Positions 43,058 through 51,681 are shown, numbered from the stretch's first letter. The stretch: 64,000 bases of DNA from Elusimicrobiaceae bacterium (GCA_016283355.1 JAEEMS010000025.1:50817-114816), one strand, 5' to 3'. Notes: a model not told the origin generated them from the letters alone. Numbers and translations: made by a program.

Positions 43058-44157
43058 AATGCAATTCCTACGGGGCAAAGCCATTTCTGCGAGTCAATGG
43101 TAAAAAGCAGTTTGCGGTTGGCTGCGTACAAAAGGGCTTTATCTAAATCTTGTAAGGCCAAATTGCGGATGACGAAGGCATCCTTGTATTTGCGGTCTTT
43201 GGAAGAAATATCTGCCACGAATAAAATTTTAGAAAGCGTACTCATGTGCAAACTGCCCAGTGTATGTTCGGTAATGGCTTGCAAAATTTCTTTGTTGCGT
43301 ACATCAAAAAGGTGGCGGGCGATCCAGGCGGAAGCGTAACTGTGCAAGAGCGCAGGTTCGCATTTGCAGATGTCTTCAAAATACGGCACTTTTAGGCGGT
43401 GTTCTTTGCAAAAGGCAATCAGTTCGTTGCCGTTGAACCCTTTGCCGGCGTCGTGCAAGATGCCGGCTTTGACGGCGTCTTCCACGTTTACTTCGTAAAT
43501 ATCGCTAAACGCGGCGGCCATTTCCGCCACGTTTTTGGAGTGTAAATAGCGGTTGGGCTTTAAATGGGCCTTGAGCCAGTCGTGCACGTTAAGGCCGTAA
43601 AGTTTGTTTTTGCGAATGGTATCTTCTATGGCCGCGGGTACCGTGTTGGGTATATCCCCGCATGCCCAAATGTGCGCGCGCACGCGACTGGAGGATAGTT
43701 TGGGGAAAAACCCCGGCAAAAAAATGTGTTTGAAGGCGGCGGGATTTTCATTATATCCTTTGCGTTTTCCGGCGATAACGGTGGCGTTTTGGAAAATATA
43801 ATTGGGGTTTTTCCAATTGTGCAAATCGTTTAAACAATCGGTGCCGACCAGTAAGTAAATCTCCGCATTGGCGTAACGTTCTTTTAAATATTTGACCAGC
43901 TGATACGAATAGGTCATGCCGCCTTGTTTGAGTTCGTAATCGTCAAAAACAATGTTATCCCCGGCGTTTTTAAATGCTTCTTTCAGCATTTTCATACGCA
44001 GACGAAACGGGGTGGGAGATTTGGCTTTGAACGGGGAATGATACGCCGGAACGATGTGTGCCACATCCGGGGACACCTCTTCCATCGCGCGTTTAAAAAG
44101 CGCCACGTGGCCTTTGTGTACCGGGTCAAAGCTACCGCCGAAAACAAGTATTTTCAT
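43027..44157 (-). CDS. nadD: NadD-YqeK fusion: nicotinate-nucleotide adenylyltransferase plus HD phosphohydrolase
   Basis: Residues 1-190 of this 376-residue protein are NadD: GGSFDPVHKGH nucleotide-binding loop, GTDCLNDLHNW and the ISSTxxR-like SSSRVRAHI. Residues 195-376 are a YqeK-type HD domain with HSKNVAEMA, ILHDAGKG and the later HSYASAWIA and ADISSKDR stretches, the HD metal-site pattern. In many bacteria nadD and yqeK (Ap4A hydrolase) are adjacent separate genes followed by rsfS; here the two are one polypeptide. The gene starts 1 bp after the preceding stop. Confidence 0.92.
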   Translation of the reverse strand: MKILVFGGSFDPVHKGHVALFKRAMEEVSPDVAHIVPAYHSPFKAKSPTPFRLRMKMLKEAFKNAGDNIVFDDYELKQGGMTYSYQLVKYLKERYANAEIYLLVGTDCLNDLHNWKNPNYIFQNATVIAGKRKGYNENPAAFKHIFLPGFFPKLSSSRVRAHIWACGDIPNTVPAAIEDTIRKNKLYGLNVHDWLKAHLKPNRYLHSKNVAEMAAAFSDIYEVNVEDAVKAGILHDAGKGFNGNELIAFCKEHRLKVPYFEDICKCEPALLHSYASAWIARHLFDVRNKEILQAITEHTLGSLHMSTLSKILFVADISSKDRKYKDAFVIRNLALQDLDKALLYAANRKLLFTIDSQKWLCPVGIALWNHLVKQAN

Positions 44158-44158
44158 G

Positions 44159-45430
44159 TTATTTTTTCACCCGAGCCGCTACGTCTTTCCCTTCCAAGAG
44201 CGCGCGCTCCATAAATGTATATTCCCATCTGCCGTACCGCCCGGCACACCAACAATCCTGCCGGCGCAAACGCGTAAGCAGCGTTTGTACGGTTTTGTCC
44301 CGGTGTTTGTCATATACTGCGTAAGCGGCGGGAATGTGCTGCCAAGCAGAGAATACGGGTCGGTCCGACCGATTTATTATACCTTTTTGTAAAAGGGAGT
44401 TCCAAATCTTCTTTTTTAGCGATGCCGAAGGTTTGTGCAGCCCGGGCAATTCAATGTAAAACAGCGAAGTTCCTTTGGGCGCGTTGGCGGGGGAAAATCC
44501 GCTTTGCAACCCCACGCGGTAAAACGGAACGGTTTTTTCCGGAAAATAAATCCAACTAAACGGCTCTACCGCGCGCGCGATAGCCAGGTGCAAAAGTGTA
44601 ACACCGGCGGATTTTAATTTTTTTGCTTGTTTTTTAAGTATTTTTTGATTTTTTAACAGGCAAATAAACCGGTCCAACGGCAACGTGTTGACCAAGTGCC
44701 GGTAATGAATTTCTTTCCCTTTCACAACGGCAATTTTGCGGGTTAAATCGATAGCGGTTACCGGGCTGCGCAGTTGCAAGTGGGAAGTTTTGGCCGCCAG
44801 TGCGTGGGCCAATGCGCCGATGCCGCCCTTTTTGGGATAATAAAAAGACGCATTGTAGCCGTACGTTTTGCGCGGGCGTTTTTGCAACGATTGCTGTAAT
44901 TCTTTTTCGGACAATACCGGCACAAACGGGCCGCACCATTGGGCCGTGAGGCGCGCAGGTGATAACCCCCACAGTTTGGTATTGTAAGGTTTGAAAAATT
45001 GTTCATACATGCCGCGGCCGAATTGGGCCAAACACCATTGTTCAAATGTGCGTATATTTTTGAGTACGGGGCGGTGGTTAAATTCGGCCACACAGGATTG
45101 GCGTTGCTTGGCGGGCAGAGCCCATAGATTGGCTTGGAACGGATACGGCACGCGGGATGCTCCCGTATATATCCAGGAATTACGATGAAGGAGCGCACAA
45201 TTTTTTGAGAGCAGTTTTTTTACCAATTTCTTGCCGTAGGGCGTGTGCAAGTGGAGTAAATGTCCGCCGTAATCGTACGTAAAGCCGTTTTTTTGCACGC
45301 TGGCACAAAGCCCGCCGGGTACCGCCTCTTTTTCAACGAGCAAATAATCTGTTTCGCCCGCTTGTTCCAAGTGGTAAGCGGTGCTTAATCCCGTCAGTCC
45401 TGCGCCTAAAATCAATGTTTTTACTTGCAT
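44159..45430 (-). CDS. FAD-dependent amine oxidase-like protein
   Basis: This 423-residue flavoprotein starts with the dinucleotide-binding fold LILGAGLTGLSTAYHL and VEKEAVPGGLCAS, followed by YDYGGHLLHLH. It belongs to the protoporphyrinogen-oxidase/amine-oxidase superfamily branch often found in polysaccharide gene clusters, similar in layout to UDP-galactopyranose mutase. Stretch FGRGMYEQFFKPYNTKLWG supports this. The start overlaps the stop of the upstream glycosyl-transferase gene by 10 bp. Role in surface glycan synthesis is inferred from the neighbour; the substrate is unknown. Confidence 0.8.
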   Translation of the reverse strand: MQVKTLILGAGLTGLSTAYHLEQAGETDYLLVEKEAVPGGLCASVQKNGFTYDYGGHLLHLHTPYGKKLVKKLLSKNCALLHRNSWIYTGASRVPYPFQANLWALPAKQRQSCVAEFNHRPVLKNIRTFEQWCLAQFGRGMYEQFFKPYNTKLWGLSPARLTAQWCGPFVPVLSEKELQQSLQKRPRKTYGYNASFYYPKKGGIGALAHALAAKTSHLQLRSPVTAIDLTRKIAVVKGKEIHYRHLVNTLPLDRFICLLKNQKILKKQAKKLKSAGVTLLHLAIARAVEPFSWIYFPEKTVPFYRVGLQSGFSPANAPKGTSLFYIELPGLHKPSASLKKKIWNSLLQKGIINRSDRPVFSAWQHIPAAYAVYDKHRDKTVQTLLTRLRRQDCWCAGRYGRWEYTFMERALLEGKDVAARVKK

Positions 45431-46437
45431 TTAAGTAACCGCCACGCGGCCCATGTGAAGAATAATCCGGCCGCCGCAAATAAGAAAACAGCCGCCGGCA
45501 ATGTACATTTTGTAATTACAAAACCCAACGCGTTGCACCCCAGTCCTGCCGCACAAAAAACGAGCAACACGCGTCGTTTGGACCAGCCGGCGCGTTGCAA
45601 ACGCAGGGCGATATGGTCGTCGCTGCCCTTTAGCGGATTCTTGTGTTTTAACAGCCGCGCGAGCATGACAAATAACGTATCAAACAACGCCACGGCCAAA
45701 ATAAAAAACGGGGCTAAGAAACCGGAGGAAACGTGTTCGGAATATCCCGCCCCCATGGACAAAGCGGCCAACATAAACCCCAAGAAGGTGGAGCCGCTGT
45801 CGCCCAGGAAAATTTTTTGTTTGGCGTGGTTATGGGGCCAAAACGCCAAGCACGCCCCTAAGAGCGCAAGCGCGGCAAAATTGACGTAAATAAATTCGGA
45901 GGGTAATGTGATAAACACAAGCCCCACCGTGCAGATAACGGCTTGACTGACACAAAGGCCGTCTTGGATATCCAGCAAATTAAACGCGTTGGTTAAGCCG
46001 ACCAACCACAAAAACGTGAACGGGTAGACGACCCACGGATTGTGCACAATTTGAATGGTTACCCCGTAGTAAATCAGCGAGGCGGCCGCCAGGGCCTGCA
46101 CACAAAGTTTTAATTTCATGGGCAACCCTTTGGGTTTGTGTAAATCGTCCAAGAGACCCAAGCAAAACAGCAACGTTCCGCCCAGTAAAATACCGCGTAA
46201 ATTGTGCAGCGTGCCCGTGGGAAAATGGGTGGTAAAGCGCACCGCCGCCAGCGTGATGACGGTAGCGCAGAAAATAGCGCACCCCCCAATGGCCGGAACG
46301 GGGGCCTCGTGTTTTTTTAGCGCGTTGGGTTTGTCTAAAAGCCGCGGGGCCGCGAAGCGTTTTAAAAGCGGCAAAGAGAGAAATACAATTACTCCGGCCA
46401 ATACACATGTAAAAAGATACAAGACAGCGTTTTCCAT
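45421..46437 (-). CDS. WecA/MraY-type polyprenyl-phosphate sugar-1-phosphate transferase
   Basis: This 338-residue inner-membrane protein has about ten helices and the family loops. These are KKHEAPVPAIGG near the N-terminus, FCLGLLDDLH (the DD pair), NAFNLLDIQDG, the KIFLGDSGSTFLG block and SDDHIALRL near the C-terminus (the HIHH-type loop). It would link a sugar-1-phosphate to undecaprenyl phosphate as the first step of O-antigen or another surface glycan. A NAFNxxDG Gly is replaced (LLDIQDG), a common WecA variation. TAGTAT lies six bases before the ATG. Confidence 0.87.
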   Translation of the reverse strand: MENAVLYLFTCVLAGVIVFLSLPLLKRFAAPRLLDKPNALKKHEAPVPAIGGCAIFCATVITLAAVRFTTHFPTGTLHNLRGILLGGTLLFCLGLLDDLHKPKGLPMKLKLCVQALAAASLIYYGVTIQIVHNPWVVYPFTFLWLVGLTNAFNLLDIQDGLCVSQAVICTVGLVFITLPSEFIYVNFAALALLGACLAFWPHNHAKQKIFLGDSGSTFLGFMLAALSMGAGYSEHVSSGFLAPFFILAVALFDTLFVMLARLLKHKNPLKGSDDHIALRLQRAGWSKRRVLLVFCAAGLGCNALGFVITKCTLPAAVFLFAAAGLFFTWAAWRLLKCK

Positions 46438-46471
46438 AATTTTATACTATCATAAATATAAGGAGATAATC

Positions 46472-47098
46472 ATGCGTAAACAAATTCTAACATTTTCTTT
46501 GGCTTTGTTGCTCACGGCCTGCGCCACCGGGCGCATTCGGCAAATCCCCACGGATGTGCGGGGTTATAAAAAAGTAAATTATTTTGCCCAGCACCAACAA
46601 GTGGCGTTTAAAGCGGTGGGGTCTTTGGACGGCGATTCGTTGGACGGGTTGCTGCAAGTGAAAAAAATCGGCGATGAAGATTTTGACGTACAATTACTGG
46701 CGGGCGGGATGTACCGCGTGTTGCATGCCATGGTAACGCCGCAAGGCATTGCGTTCCGTTATTTGTTCCCGGATGTGGACAATAGTTTGGTGCGTGGGCG
46801 CATTACGCAATTTTTAAATTTACTGTTGCAAGACGTGGGCGTGTACGAACGCAGCAGTGCCTCCGACGGGAAAGTACAAATCACCTACAAAAACGCCGAG
46901 GCCAAAATAACGCTTTTCTATGACGAGGGCCAAACCTATCCCTATGCGGCGCGTACCCGCACCACACTCAACGGTGCGGACTTATCGTATTATGAATACG
47001 CGCCTTCCACGCCCCAAGGGGATGAATATTTACCGCACGAGTTGACGTACGTGGACGGGAAAATTCGGTTGGACATGACGCTCATCAGTTTACGTTAG
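46472..47098 (+). CDS. Lipoprotein of unknown family
   Basis: This 208-residue protein has a lipoprotein signal (MRKQILTFSLALLLTACATG, lipobox LTAC with Cys17). The mature part is beta-rich with regular alternation (VKKIGDEDFDVQLLAGGMYRV). The pattern recalls outer-membrane lipoprotein sorting factors of the LolB/DUF3261 kind, but I cannot assign it. AAGGAGAT precedes the ATG; the frame is open upstream to 46118 over the divergent gene but that part is not coding. Repeat copy C begins right after its stop. Confidence 0.75.
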   Translation: MRKQILTFSLALLLTACATGRIRQIPTDVRGYKKVNYFAQHQQVAFKAVGSLDGDSLDGLLQVKKIGDEDFDVQLLAGGMYRVLHAMVTPQGIAFRYLFPDVDNSLVRGRITQFLNLLLQDVGVYERSSASDGKVQITYKNAEAKITLFYDEGQTYPYAARTRTTLNGADLSYYEYAPSTPQGDEYLPHELTYVDGKIRLDMTLISLR

Positions 47099-47201
47099 TC
47101 CCAGGTGAGAGGGGCTGAAGTATACTGTGCTAGTGCCGAGGTATTCGAAGCCCTGAGCAACGCAGAAATAACCCCTTTTCGGATGTTTCCAAGACAAAAC
47201 C
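47099..47201. repeat. Covarying intergenic hairpin family, copy C
   Basis: GGGGCT (47111-47116) faces AGCCCT (47149-47154), followed by the family-conserved AAGTATACTG, GAGGTATTC and GAGCAAC blocks and the AGAAATAA end. The left outer arm is missing because it abuts the stop codon of the lipoprotein gene. The tail CCCTTTTC...GTTTCCAAGACAAA is shared with copy B as a direct repeat. Confidence 0.62.
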
Positions 47202-47245
47202 TTGAGTAATGATTTGTCCCAGAAAAATGTATTTTCCCGAAACAA

Positions 47246-47374
47246 AGAAAAGGGAGTTAATTCTAGGCGTGAGGTTAGGAGGAATACTGTCGGAAACGCG
47301 CCGGAGGCGGAGGTATCCGACTAACCGAACAACAACGAAGTAAGGCCCTTTTCTGACGTTTCCAAGACAAACCC
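47246..47374. repeat. Covarying intergenic hairpin family, copy B
   Basis: Outer arms AGAAAAGGGAGTTAATTC (47246-47263) and GAAGTAAGGCCCTTTTCT (47337-47354) pair at 15 of 18 positions. The inner arm GGTTAG (47273-47278) pairs with CTAACC (47321-47326). Both inner and outer stems differ from copy A yet remain paired. The following 20 bp repeat the tail of copy C. Confidence 0.68.
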
Positions 47375-47678
47375 TTTACCTCTAGGCATTTATCTCTTTA
47401 GTTAGTAGCATCCGCAATCCAGCAGCATTTCAACTGACTTGTCTAACCTACCAAACAAAAAAGATAATCATGTTCCCGCGGACAATAGTAGAACAGAAAG
47501 AACTGGCAAGATTTCCTAAGGTCCCTGTGTAGCTTGCTGTGGCATTTACTTGTTTGTAACGCGGAAGTATCAAAACGTTCCGTCGCTCTCCTGTTGAAAC
47601 GGAAACAAGAAACCGGTTGGGCCGCGCGGGGCGCGTGCGTGGGCCGGCACAAAACAAGGTTATTTATCAGCAGACGCG
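47375..47678. other. Intergenic stretch, nothing assigned
   Basis: No credible gene. Short open frames lack ribosome-binding sites and protein-like composition. A GC-rich self-complementary patch lies at about 47617-47650, adjoining the structured-RNA candidate that follows. Confidence 0.5.
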
Positions 47679-47760
47679 GCCTATTGTGTTTTGCGCAAAA
47701 CGCAACGCAAATGCCTGTGGTGGAGTCGTCAGGGTGGGACGTTGCTCCTACACAATAGGC
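47679..47760. ncRNA. Candidate structured RNA (nested inverted repeats)
   Basis: A perfect 11-bp inverted repeat (GCCTATTGTGT at 47679-47689, ACACAATAGGC at 47750-47760) encloses a second (GCAACG at 47702-47707, CGTTGC at 47740-47745) and a third short pairing (CCTG/CAGG). A self-complementary TTTTGCGCAAAA also lies inside. On the plus strand a run of eight T follows at 47789-47796. It does not match the tmRNA, RNase P or SRP RNA patterns I know. Confidence 0.4.
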
Positions 47761-48100
47761 GTGACTAGACACCAGTTCTCATGCAGGGTTTTTTTTCGTT
47801 TACGGATAGTTTAACGTGAAAGAGAAACGGCTCGCACTCCCCCGCATGGAAAAAGCAGATTGTAATGGAAAAGAAAGACACGTCCGTGACGGACGGCCTA
47901 TGAATTGTTGCGAACGCAACGGAAGAAATGTAGCATATTTTGTAAAGAATGTCAATTTTGTAAGTATTATAAACATCGTGCAAATAGGTGTAAAAGCGGA
48001 AAAAGAAAGAGATATTAAAACAGGGCGTGTTGTTAGCGTATAAAAGGGAAAAACAGGAAAGGGGCTTGTCACATTACAAACGAAGTGTGCGGGTGGACCG
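47761..48100. other. Intergenic stretch upstream of the pilin pair
   Basis: No gene seen. It contains a T8 run (47789-47796), a small hairpin CGTCCGTGACGGACG (about 47881-47896) and GTTGCGAACGCAAC (about 47909-47922). These may be remnants of the same structured region. Otherwise nothing is recognisable. Confidence 0.45.
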
Positions 48101-48137
48101 AAATTTTAGTACAATGGTTCCATCTTAGCAGTGAGGA
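48101..48137 (+). promoter_or_regulatory. Conserved pilin promoter/leader, copy 1
   Basis: A 37-bp segment including -10 TACAAT (48110-48115), CATCTTAGCAGTGAGGA and the ribosome-binding site is closely matched at 55042-55077 before the third pilin gene (about 29 of 36 positions). No clear -35 box is seen, so another sigma factor or activator is possible. Confidence 0.5.
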
Positions 48138-48144
48138 GGGAATT

Positions 48145-48705
48145 GTGCGCAACAAAGCAGGTTTTACGTTGATAGAACTACTCGTAGTGGTGCTGATCAT
48201 CGGTATTTTGGCCGCGGTGGCGTTGCCACAATACCAAAAAGCGGTATTAAAATCCCGCCTGGTAAGATGGACGATGGTGCTGGACGCAACTAAAAAGAAC
48301 ATTGAGGCGTACCACCTGGAAAACGGGCCGAGTTCTAACCTTGTGGAGTTTGCCGGAACTTTAGGGGAAGATAATCGTACACTTGATTTGCCTTGTGACC
48401 GGGAAGACGGTAGCTTTTGTATCATTGATAAGCCGAAGGCGGAGATTACTTCGCGTGCCATGAATAATTCTTACGTGACGATTTTTGAGATAAATGGGAA
48501 TGATTTCGCCGGTGGAGACGAACGGGGTTGGTATATTATGTTTCGCAAGGATGGCCAAACCGGAAAATGGTCCTCTGATGCGGGTGGAAGCGACTTCCCC
48601 AGAATGTTGTGTGAATGGGTGCAAGGGCTTGGTTACCCCGGTGAAGAAACTATTGTTAGCCAATGTGCGGCAAAGGGGGTAACGATACCGCCGTACGTAG
48701 AATAA
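48145..48705 (+). CDS. Type IV pilin-like protein 1
   Basis: This 186-residue protein has a GTG start after GAGGAGGG. The prepilin leader MRNKAG is cut before FTLIELLVVVLIIGILAAVA (Glu5 present), followed by LPQYQKAVLKSR. The N-terminal helix is practically identical to those of the genes at 48734 and 55086, while the middle varies. The end is again shared: RMLCEWVQGLGYPGEE and GVTIPPYVE. Four cysteines are conserved, probably forming two disulfides. No pilus assembly gene is in the window, so it may be a pilus or type II pseudopilus subunit. Confidence 0.88.
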   Translation: MRNKAGFTLIELLVVVLIIGILAAVALPQYQKAVLKSRLVRWTMVLDATKKNIEAYHLENGPSSNLVEFAGTLGEDNRTLDLPCDREDGSFCIIDKPKAEITSRAMNNSYVTIFEINGNDFAGGDERGWYIMFRKDGQTGKWSSDAGGSDFPRMLCEWVQGLGYPGEETIVSQCAAKGVTIPPYVE

Positions 48706-48733
48706 ATTTATTTTAGCAGTAAGGAGAAACATT

Positions 48734-49303
48734 GTGAACAACAGAAAAGGTTTTACGTTGATAGAACTACTCGTAGTGGTGCTGATTATCGGTATTTTGG
48801 CCGCGGTAGCGTTGCCGCAATACCAAAAAGCGGTATTAAAATCCCGCATGGTAAATTGGACAATGGCGCTGGATGCACTTAAAAAGAATATAGATCTGTA
48901 TGACATGGCAGAAGGGATTGACGGGGCAGGTGACATTTTTACCGGTACAGACGGGGAAGACCTTCGTACGGTTGACTTGTCTTGCGACGAAGAAAGTAAT
49001 GACCATTGTTACATTCATAAGCCCGCTGTAGGCATCCGCGCGGATAAAGAAGGATTTGCAGGCAAAGAAATTTATGCTATTAATTTTGAACCGGATCCGG
49101 ACGCTTCTGAGTGGTCGGGTTATTCTTTTGTAATCGTATTCCTAAAAGATGGTCAGAACGGGAAGTGGTCGGTTGAATCCAACAAAAGGACTCCTCCCCG
49201 GTTGGTGTGTGAATGGGTGCAAGGGTTAGCGTATCCCGGCAGGGAAATTATTGTTGAACAGTGCGGTTCGCTGGGGGTAACGATACCGCCGTACGTAGAA
49301 TAA
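48734..49303 (+). CDS. Type IV pilin-like protein 2
   Basis: This 189-residue protein has a GTG start with AAGGAG upstream and leader MNNRKG before FTLIELLVVV. It is a tandem paralogue of 48145-48705 (28 bp apart), ending RLVCEWVQGLAYPGRE and GVTIPPYVE. The middle third diverges strongly (acidic stretch FEPDPDASEWSGY). The shared terminator at 49324 ends the pair. Confidence 0.88.
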   Translation: MNNRKGFTLIELLVVVLIIGILAAVALPQYQKAVLKSRMVNWTMALDALKKNIDLYDMAEGIDGAGDIFTGTDGEDLRTVDLSCDEESNDHCYIHKPAVGIRADKEGFAGKEIYAINFEPDPDASEWSGYSFVIVFLKDGQNGKWSVESNKRTPPRLVCEWVQGLAYPGREIIVEQCGSLGVTIPPYVE

Positions 49304-49323
49304 AATTTTCGCGCAAGCTAAAT

Positions 49324-49350
49324 AAAACCCCCGGTTTACCGGGGGTTTTT
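49324..49350. terminator. Bidirectional terminator between pilin pair and flippase
   Basis: The stem AAAACCCCCGG / CCGGGGGTTTT with a TTTA loop has T tracts on both strands. It overlaps the last bases of the flippase gene. Confidence 0.85.
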
Positions 49351-50785
49351 AATTGGAACGTTTTTTCAAAAGTTGCGGTTGGATAATTCCTATCATCCAC
49401 ACGGGGTAAAGCGTGAGCAAGATAAGTTTGGCGGATAACACCACCGTGGGTGTGCGCAAGAATTTTACGCATAGTGCGCTACCCACACAAACAAGCGCCA
49501 TGGCCGCAATTTTTTTGTATTCGTACGGCACGGTGTAATTTTTTTGCGTAAACAGAAAGAGCGCCACGGCCATGGAAGCGTAACTAAGCGCCACGGCCCA
49601 GCCCGCTCCCAAAATACCTAAATGCGGTACGAGCGTCAAGTTGGTAGTGATACTCACGATGGCGCCCAACAGCGTAATCCATAACAAGATTTTTGTTTTT
49701 TTGGTCAACACCGGGCCTATCATAAAATTGACGTAAAGCCCGTAGCAAAAATACCCCGTCAGCACCAAAGGAATCACATTCATCCCGCTCCAATACGCGG
49801 GGCTAATCAAATGGAAATTGCCAAAAATATTGCTTTGGATAATCGGCGGCATTAGGAAGGAAAGTCCCAACAAAAACCAACTCCCCAGCGCAAAGAAACA
49901 CGTAAACACGCGGGCAAACGTTTGTTTGGCGTCGGGCTCTTTGGCGTGCGCCAGGAAAAACGGCCGCCAGGCCTGGTCGAACATAGAGACAATCAGCATC
50001 ATAAACACGCCGATTTTAAAATTGGCTTGGTAAATACCCACTTGGTCAAGCCCGGCCAGGTGGACCAAAATGGGTTTATCAATCACGCTGACAAATAAAC
50101 TGGCCAACCCCGACGGTACAAACGGCCACGCAAAGCGCAACATTTCTTTGAAAAGCGTGTTGTTAAATTGCGGGCGTTTGGCTAACAGTTCTTTCCACAC
50201 CACGGGGGAAAGCAAAAGTAAAGACGTGAGCGACGCAAAAATGTTGGCCCACAAGATGGAAGCAATCCCTTTTTTGAAATACGCGATAAATAAAATATTG
50301 CACAGTACGTTTACCACAATGGAACACGTGCGCACACCGGCAAAGTACCACGGGCGCCGTTCCAAACGCAACTTGGTAAACGGAATCATATTGAGTACAT
50401 CCAGCAGCAGTACCCACGCGGCCAAGTGAATAAGAGAACTGTGCGCCGCGCCGATGCCGATTAAATTGCCAAACGGTTTGGCAAACAGCGAGAGTAAAAC
50501 CGACAGCACCACCCCGTTAGCGAGCACGCCGTAAAAACAATGTTGGAAAACATCCGTTTTGTCTTTGGCGTCGCTGGCAAAGCGCAAGTAGCTTTGGTCC
50601 ATGCCAAAGAGAAACACCACGTTAAGCAGGGCAATCACGGCAAACGTGGTGGCAATCACGCCGTAATCGCCGGGGAGTAAATAATAGGTATAGAACGGAA
50701 CAAGACAAAAATTGAGCAACCGCGCGAGCACCGTAGAAGTGCCGTAGATTAACGTTTCTTTTCCCAGCCGCTTAATACTTGCCAT
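49349..50785 (-). CDS. Polysaccharide flippase (Wzx/MVF-like)
   Basis: This 478-residue inner-membrane protein has about fourteen helices of the MATE/PST superfamily, opening with KETLIYGTSTVLARLLNF and the FGMDQSYLRF motif usual in Wzx-like exporters. It should flip lipid-linked oligosaccharides to the periplasm and fits with the WecA-type transferase at 45421. No Shine-Dalgarno sequence precedes the ATG; the poly-T of the punA terminator lies immediately upstream, so expression may depend on read-through or a hidden promoter. Confidence 0.88.
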   Translation of the reverse strand: MASIKRLGKETLIYGTSTVLARLLNFCLVPFYTYYLLPGDYGVIATTFAVIALLNVVFLFGMDQSYLRFASDAKDKTDVFQHCFYGVLANGVVLSVLLSLFAKPFGNLIGIGAAHSSLIHLAAWVLLLDVLNMIPFTKLRLERRPWYFAGVRTCSIVVNVLCNILFIAYFKKGIASILWANIFASLTSLLLLSPVVWKELLAKRPQFNNTLFKEMLRFAWPFVPSGLASLFVSVIDKPILVHLAGLDQVGIYQANFKIGVFMMLIVSMFDQAWRPFFLAHAKEPDAKQTFARVFTCFFALGSWFLLGLSFLMPPIIQSNIFGNFHLISPAYWSGMNVIPLVLTGYFCYGLYVNFMIGPVLTKKTKILLWITLLGAIVSITTNLTLVPHLGILGAGWAVALSYASMAVALFLFTQKNYTVPYEYKKIAAMALVCVGSALCVKFLRTPTVVLSAKLILLTLYPVWMIGIIQPQLLKKRSN

Positions 50786-50788
50786 AAA

Positions 50789-50838
50789 AAAAGGGGGGAC
50801 GCGGCAGCGAGATGTTTCACAAAGTTGAGCCGCGTCCC
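50789..50838 (-). terminator. Terminator of the punA operon
   Basis: The 10-bp stem GGGACGCGGC / GCCGCGTCCC (50796-50838) with a 23-nt loop is followed on the minus strand by a T run. Confidence 0.75.
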
Positions 50839-50846
50839 AAATCTAC

Positions 50847-51668
50847 TTATAATTTTACAAAAAGAATCTCCAATAAGTCACGGAATTTCTTTTCTATCTT
50901 TTTGGTTTCGCTAATGGTTTGCGCGTGCGAGAGCGGCGTTTTGGAAATACCGCAACCCATGTTGCTTACCCACGCAAGCCCTAAAACGAGGATCCCGCAT
51001 TGGCGTGCTGCAAGCACTTCCGGTACCACAGACATTCCCACCACGCTGGCGCCCCATTTTTTGAACATTTGAATTTCGGACGGGGTTTCAAAGTTGGGGC
51101 CGGTGGTAGCCAAATAGACGCCTTCGCCGGCGTTGATTTTGGCTTTTTTGGCGGCCGCGAGCGCAGTTTTGCGCATGGTTTTATCGTACGCTTCGGTTAA
51201 ATCAAAGAACATAGGGCCGAAGGCCGGGTCGTGATTGCCGATGAGCGGGTTGTTGCACATAAAATTGATGTGGTCTTTAAGTACGCACAACGAGCCGGGG
51301 GTCAGTTTCAAATCCATGGAGCCGACGGCCGCGGAGACCAACAATTTTTTCACGCCCAACATCTTAAGCGTGCGGATGGAAACGGCCAAATCTTTCATGG
51401 GGTGGCCTTCGTAATAGTGAAAGCGTCCTTGCATGACCACAATTTTGCGGCCTTTGTACACGCCGAAAATCAAATTTCCCGTGTGGCCGGGTACGGTGCT
51501 GCGCAAAAAACCGGGGATGGAAGAATAAGGTATTTTTACTTCTTTTTCAAGCGGCGGCACGGAGCCGGCCAAGCCCGAGCCGGTAATCAAAGCAATTTCC
51601 GGTTTGAAATTTTTTGTTTTTTTATTGATGAAGGCCGCGGCCTTTTTTACTTGTATTAGTTGCGTCAT
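50847..51668 (-). CDS. punA: Purine nucleoside phosphorylase
   Basis: This 273-residue trimeric-type PNP splits inosine/guanosine with phosphate. Motifs are ITGSGLAG (phosphate loop), VPGHTGNLIFG, GRFHYYEGH, SAAVGSM, GPNFETPSEIQM and MSVVPEVLAAR. The purine-site Asn is in VSNMGCGIS. AAAGGAG stands before the ATG. It is preceded on the same strand by yraN (14 bp), so it ends the operon 53887 to 50847. Confidence 0.92.
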   Translation of the reverse strand: MTQLIQVKKAAAFINKKTKNFKPEIALITGSGLAGSVPPLEKEVKIPYSSIPGFLRSTVPGHTGNLIFGVYKGRKIVVMQGRFHYYEGHPMKDLAVSIRTLKMLGVKKLLVSAAVGSMDLKLTPGSLCVLKDHINFMCNNPLIGNHDPAFGPMFFDLTEAYDKTMRKTALAAAKKAKINAGEGVYLATTGPNFETPSEIQMFKKWGASVVGMSVVPEVLAARQCGILVLGLAWVSNMGCGISKTPLSHAQTISETKKIEKKFRDLLEILFVKL

Positions 51669-51681
51669 ACACTCTCCTTTG

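Noticed and set aside
46118..46471. Upstream extension of the lipoprotein frame
   Set aside because: It runs antisense through the WecA-type gene; the lipobox signal and AAGGAGAT at 46472 define the real start.
47443..47772. 109-residue reading frame on the minus strand in the 1-kb gap
   Set aside because: No ribosome-binding site, odd composition, and it crosses the nested inverted repeats of the RNA candidate.
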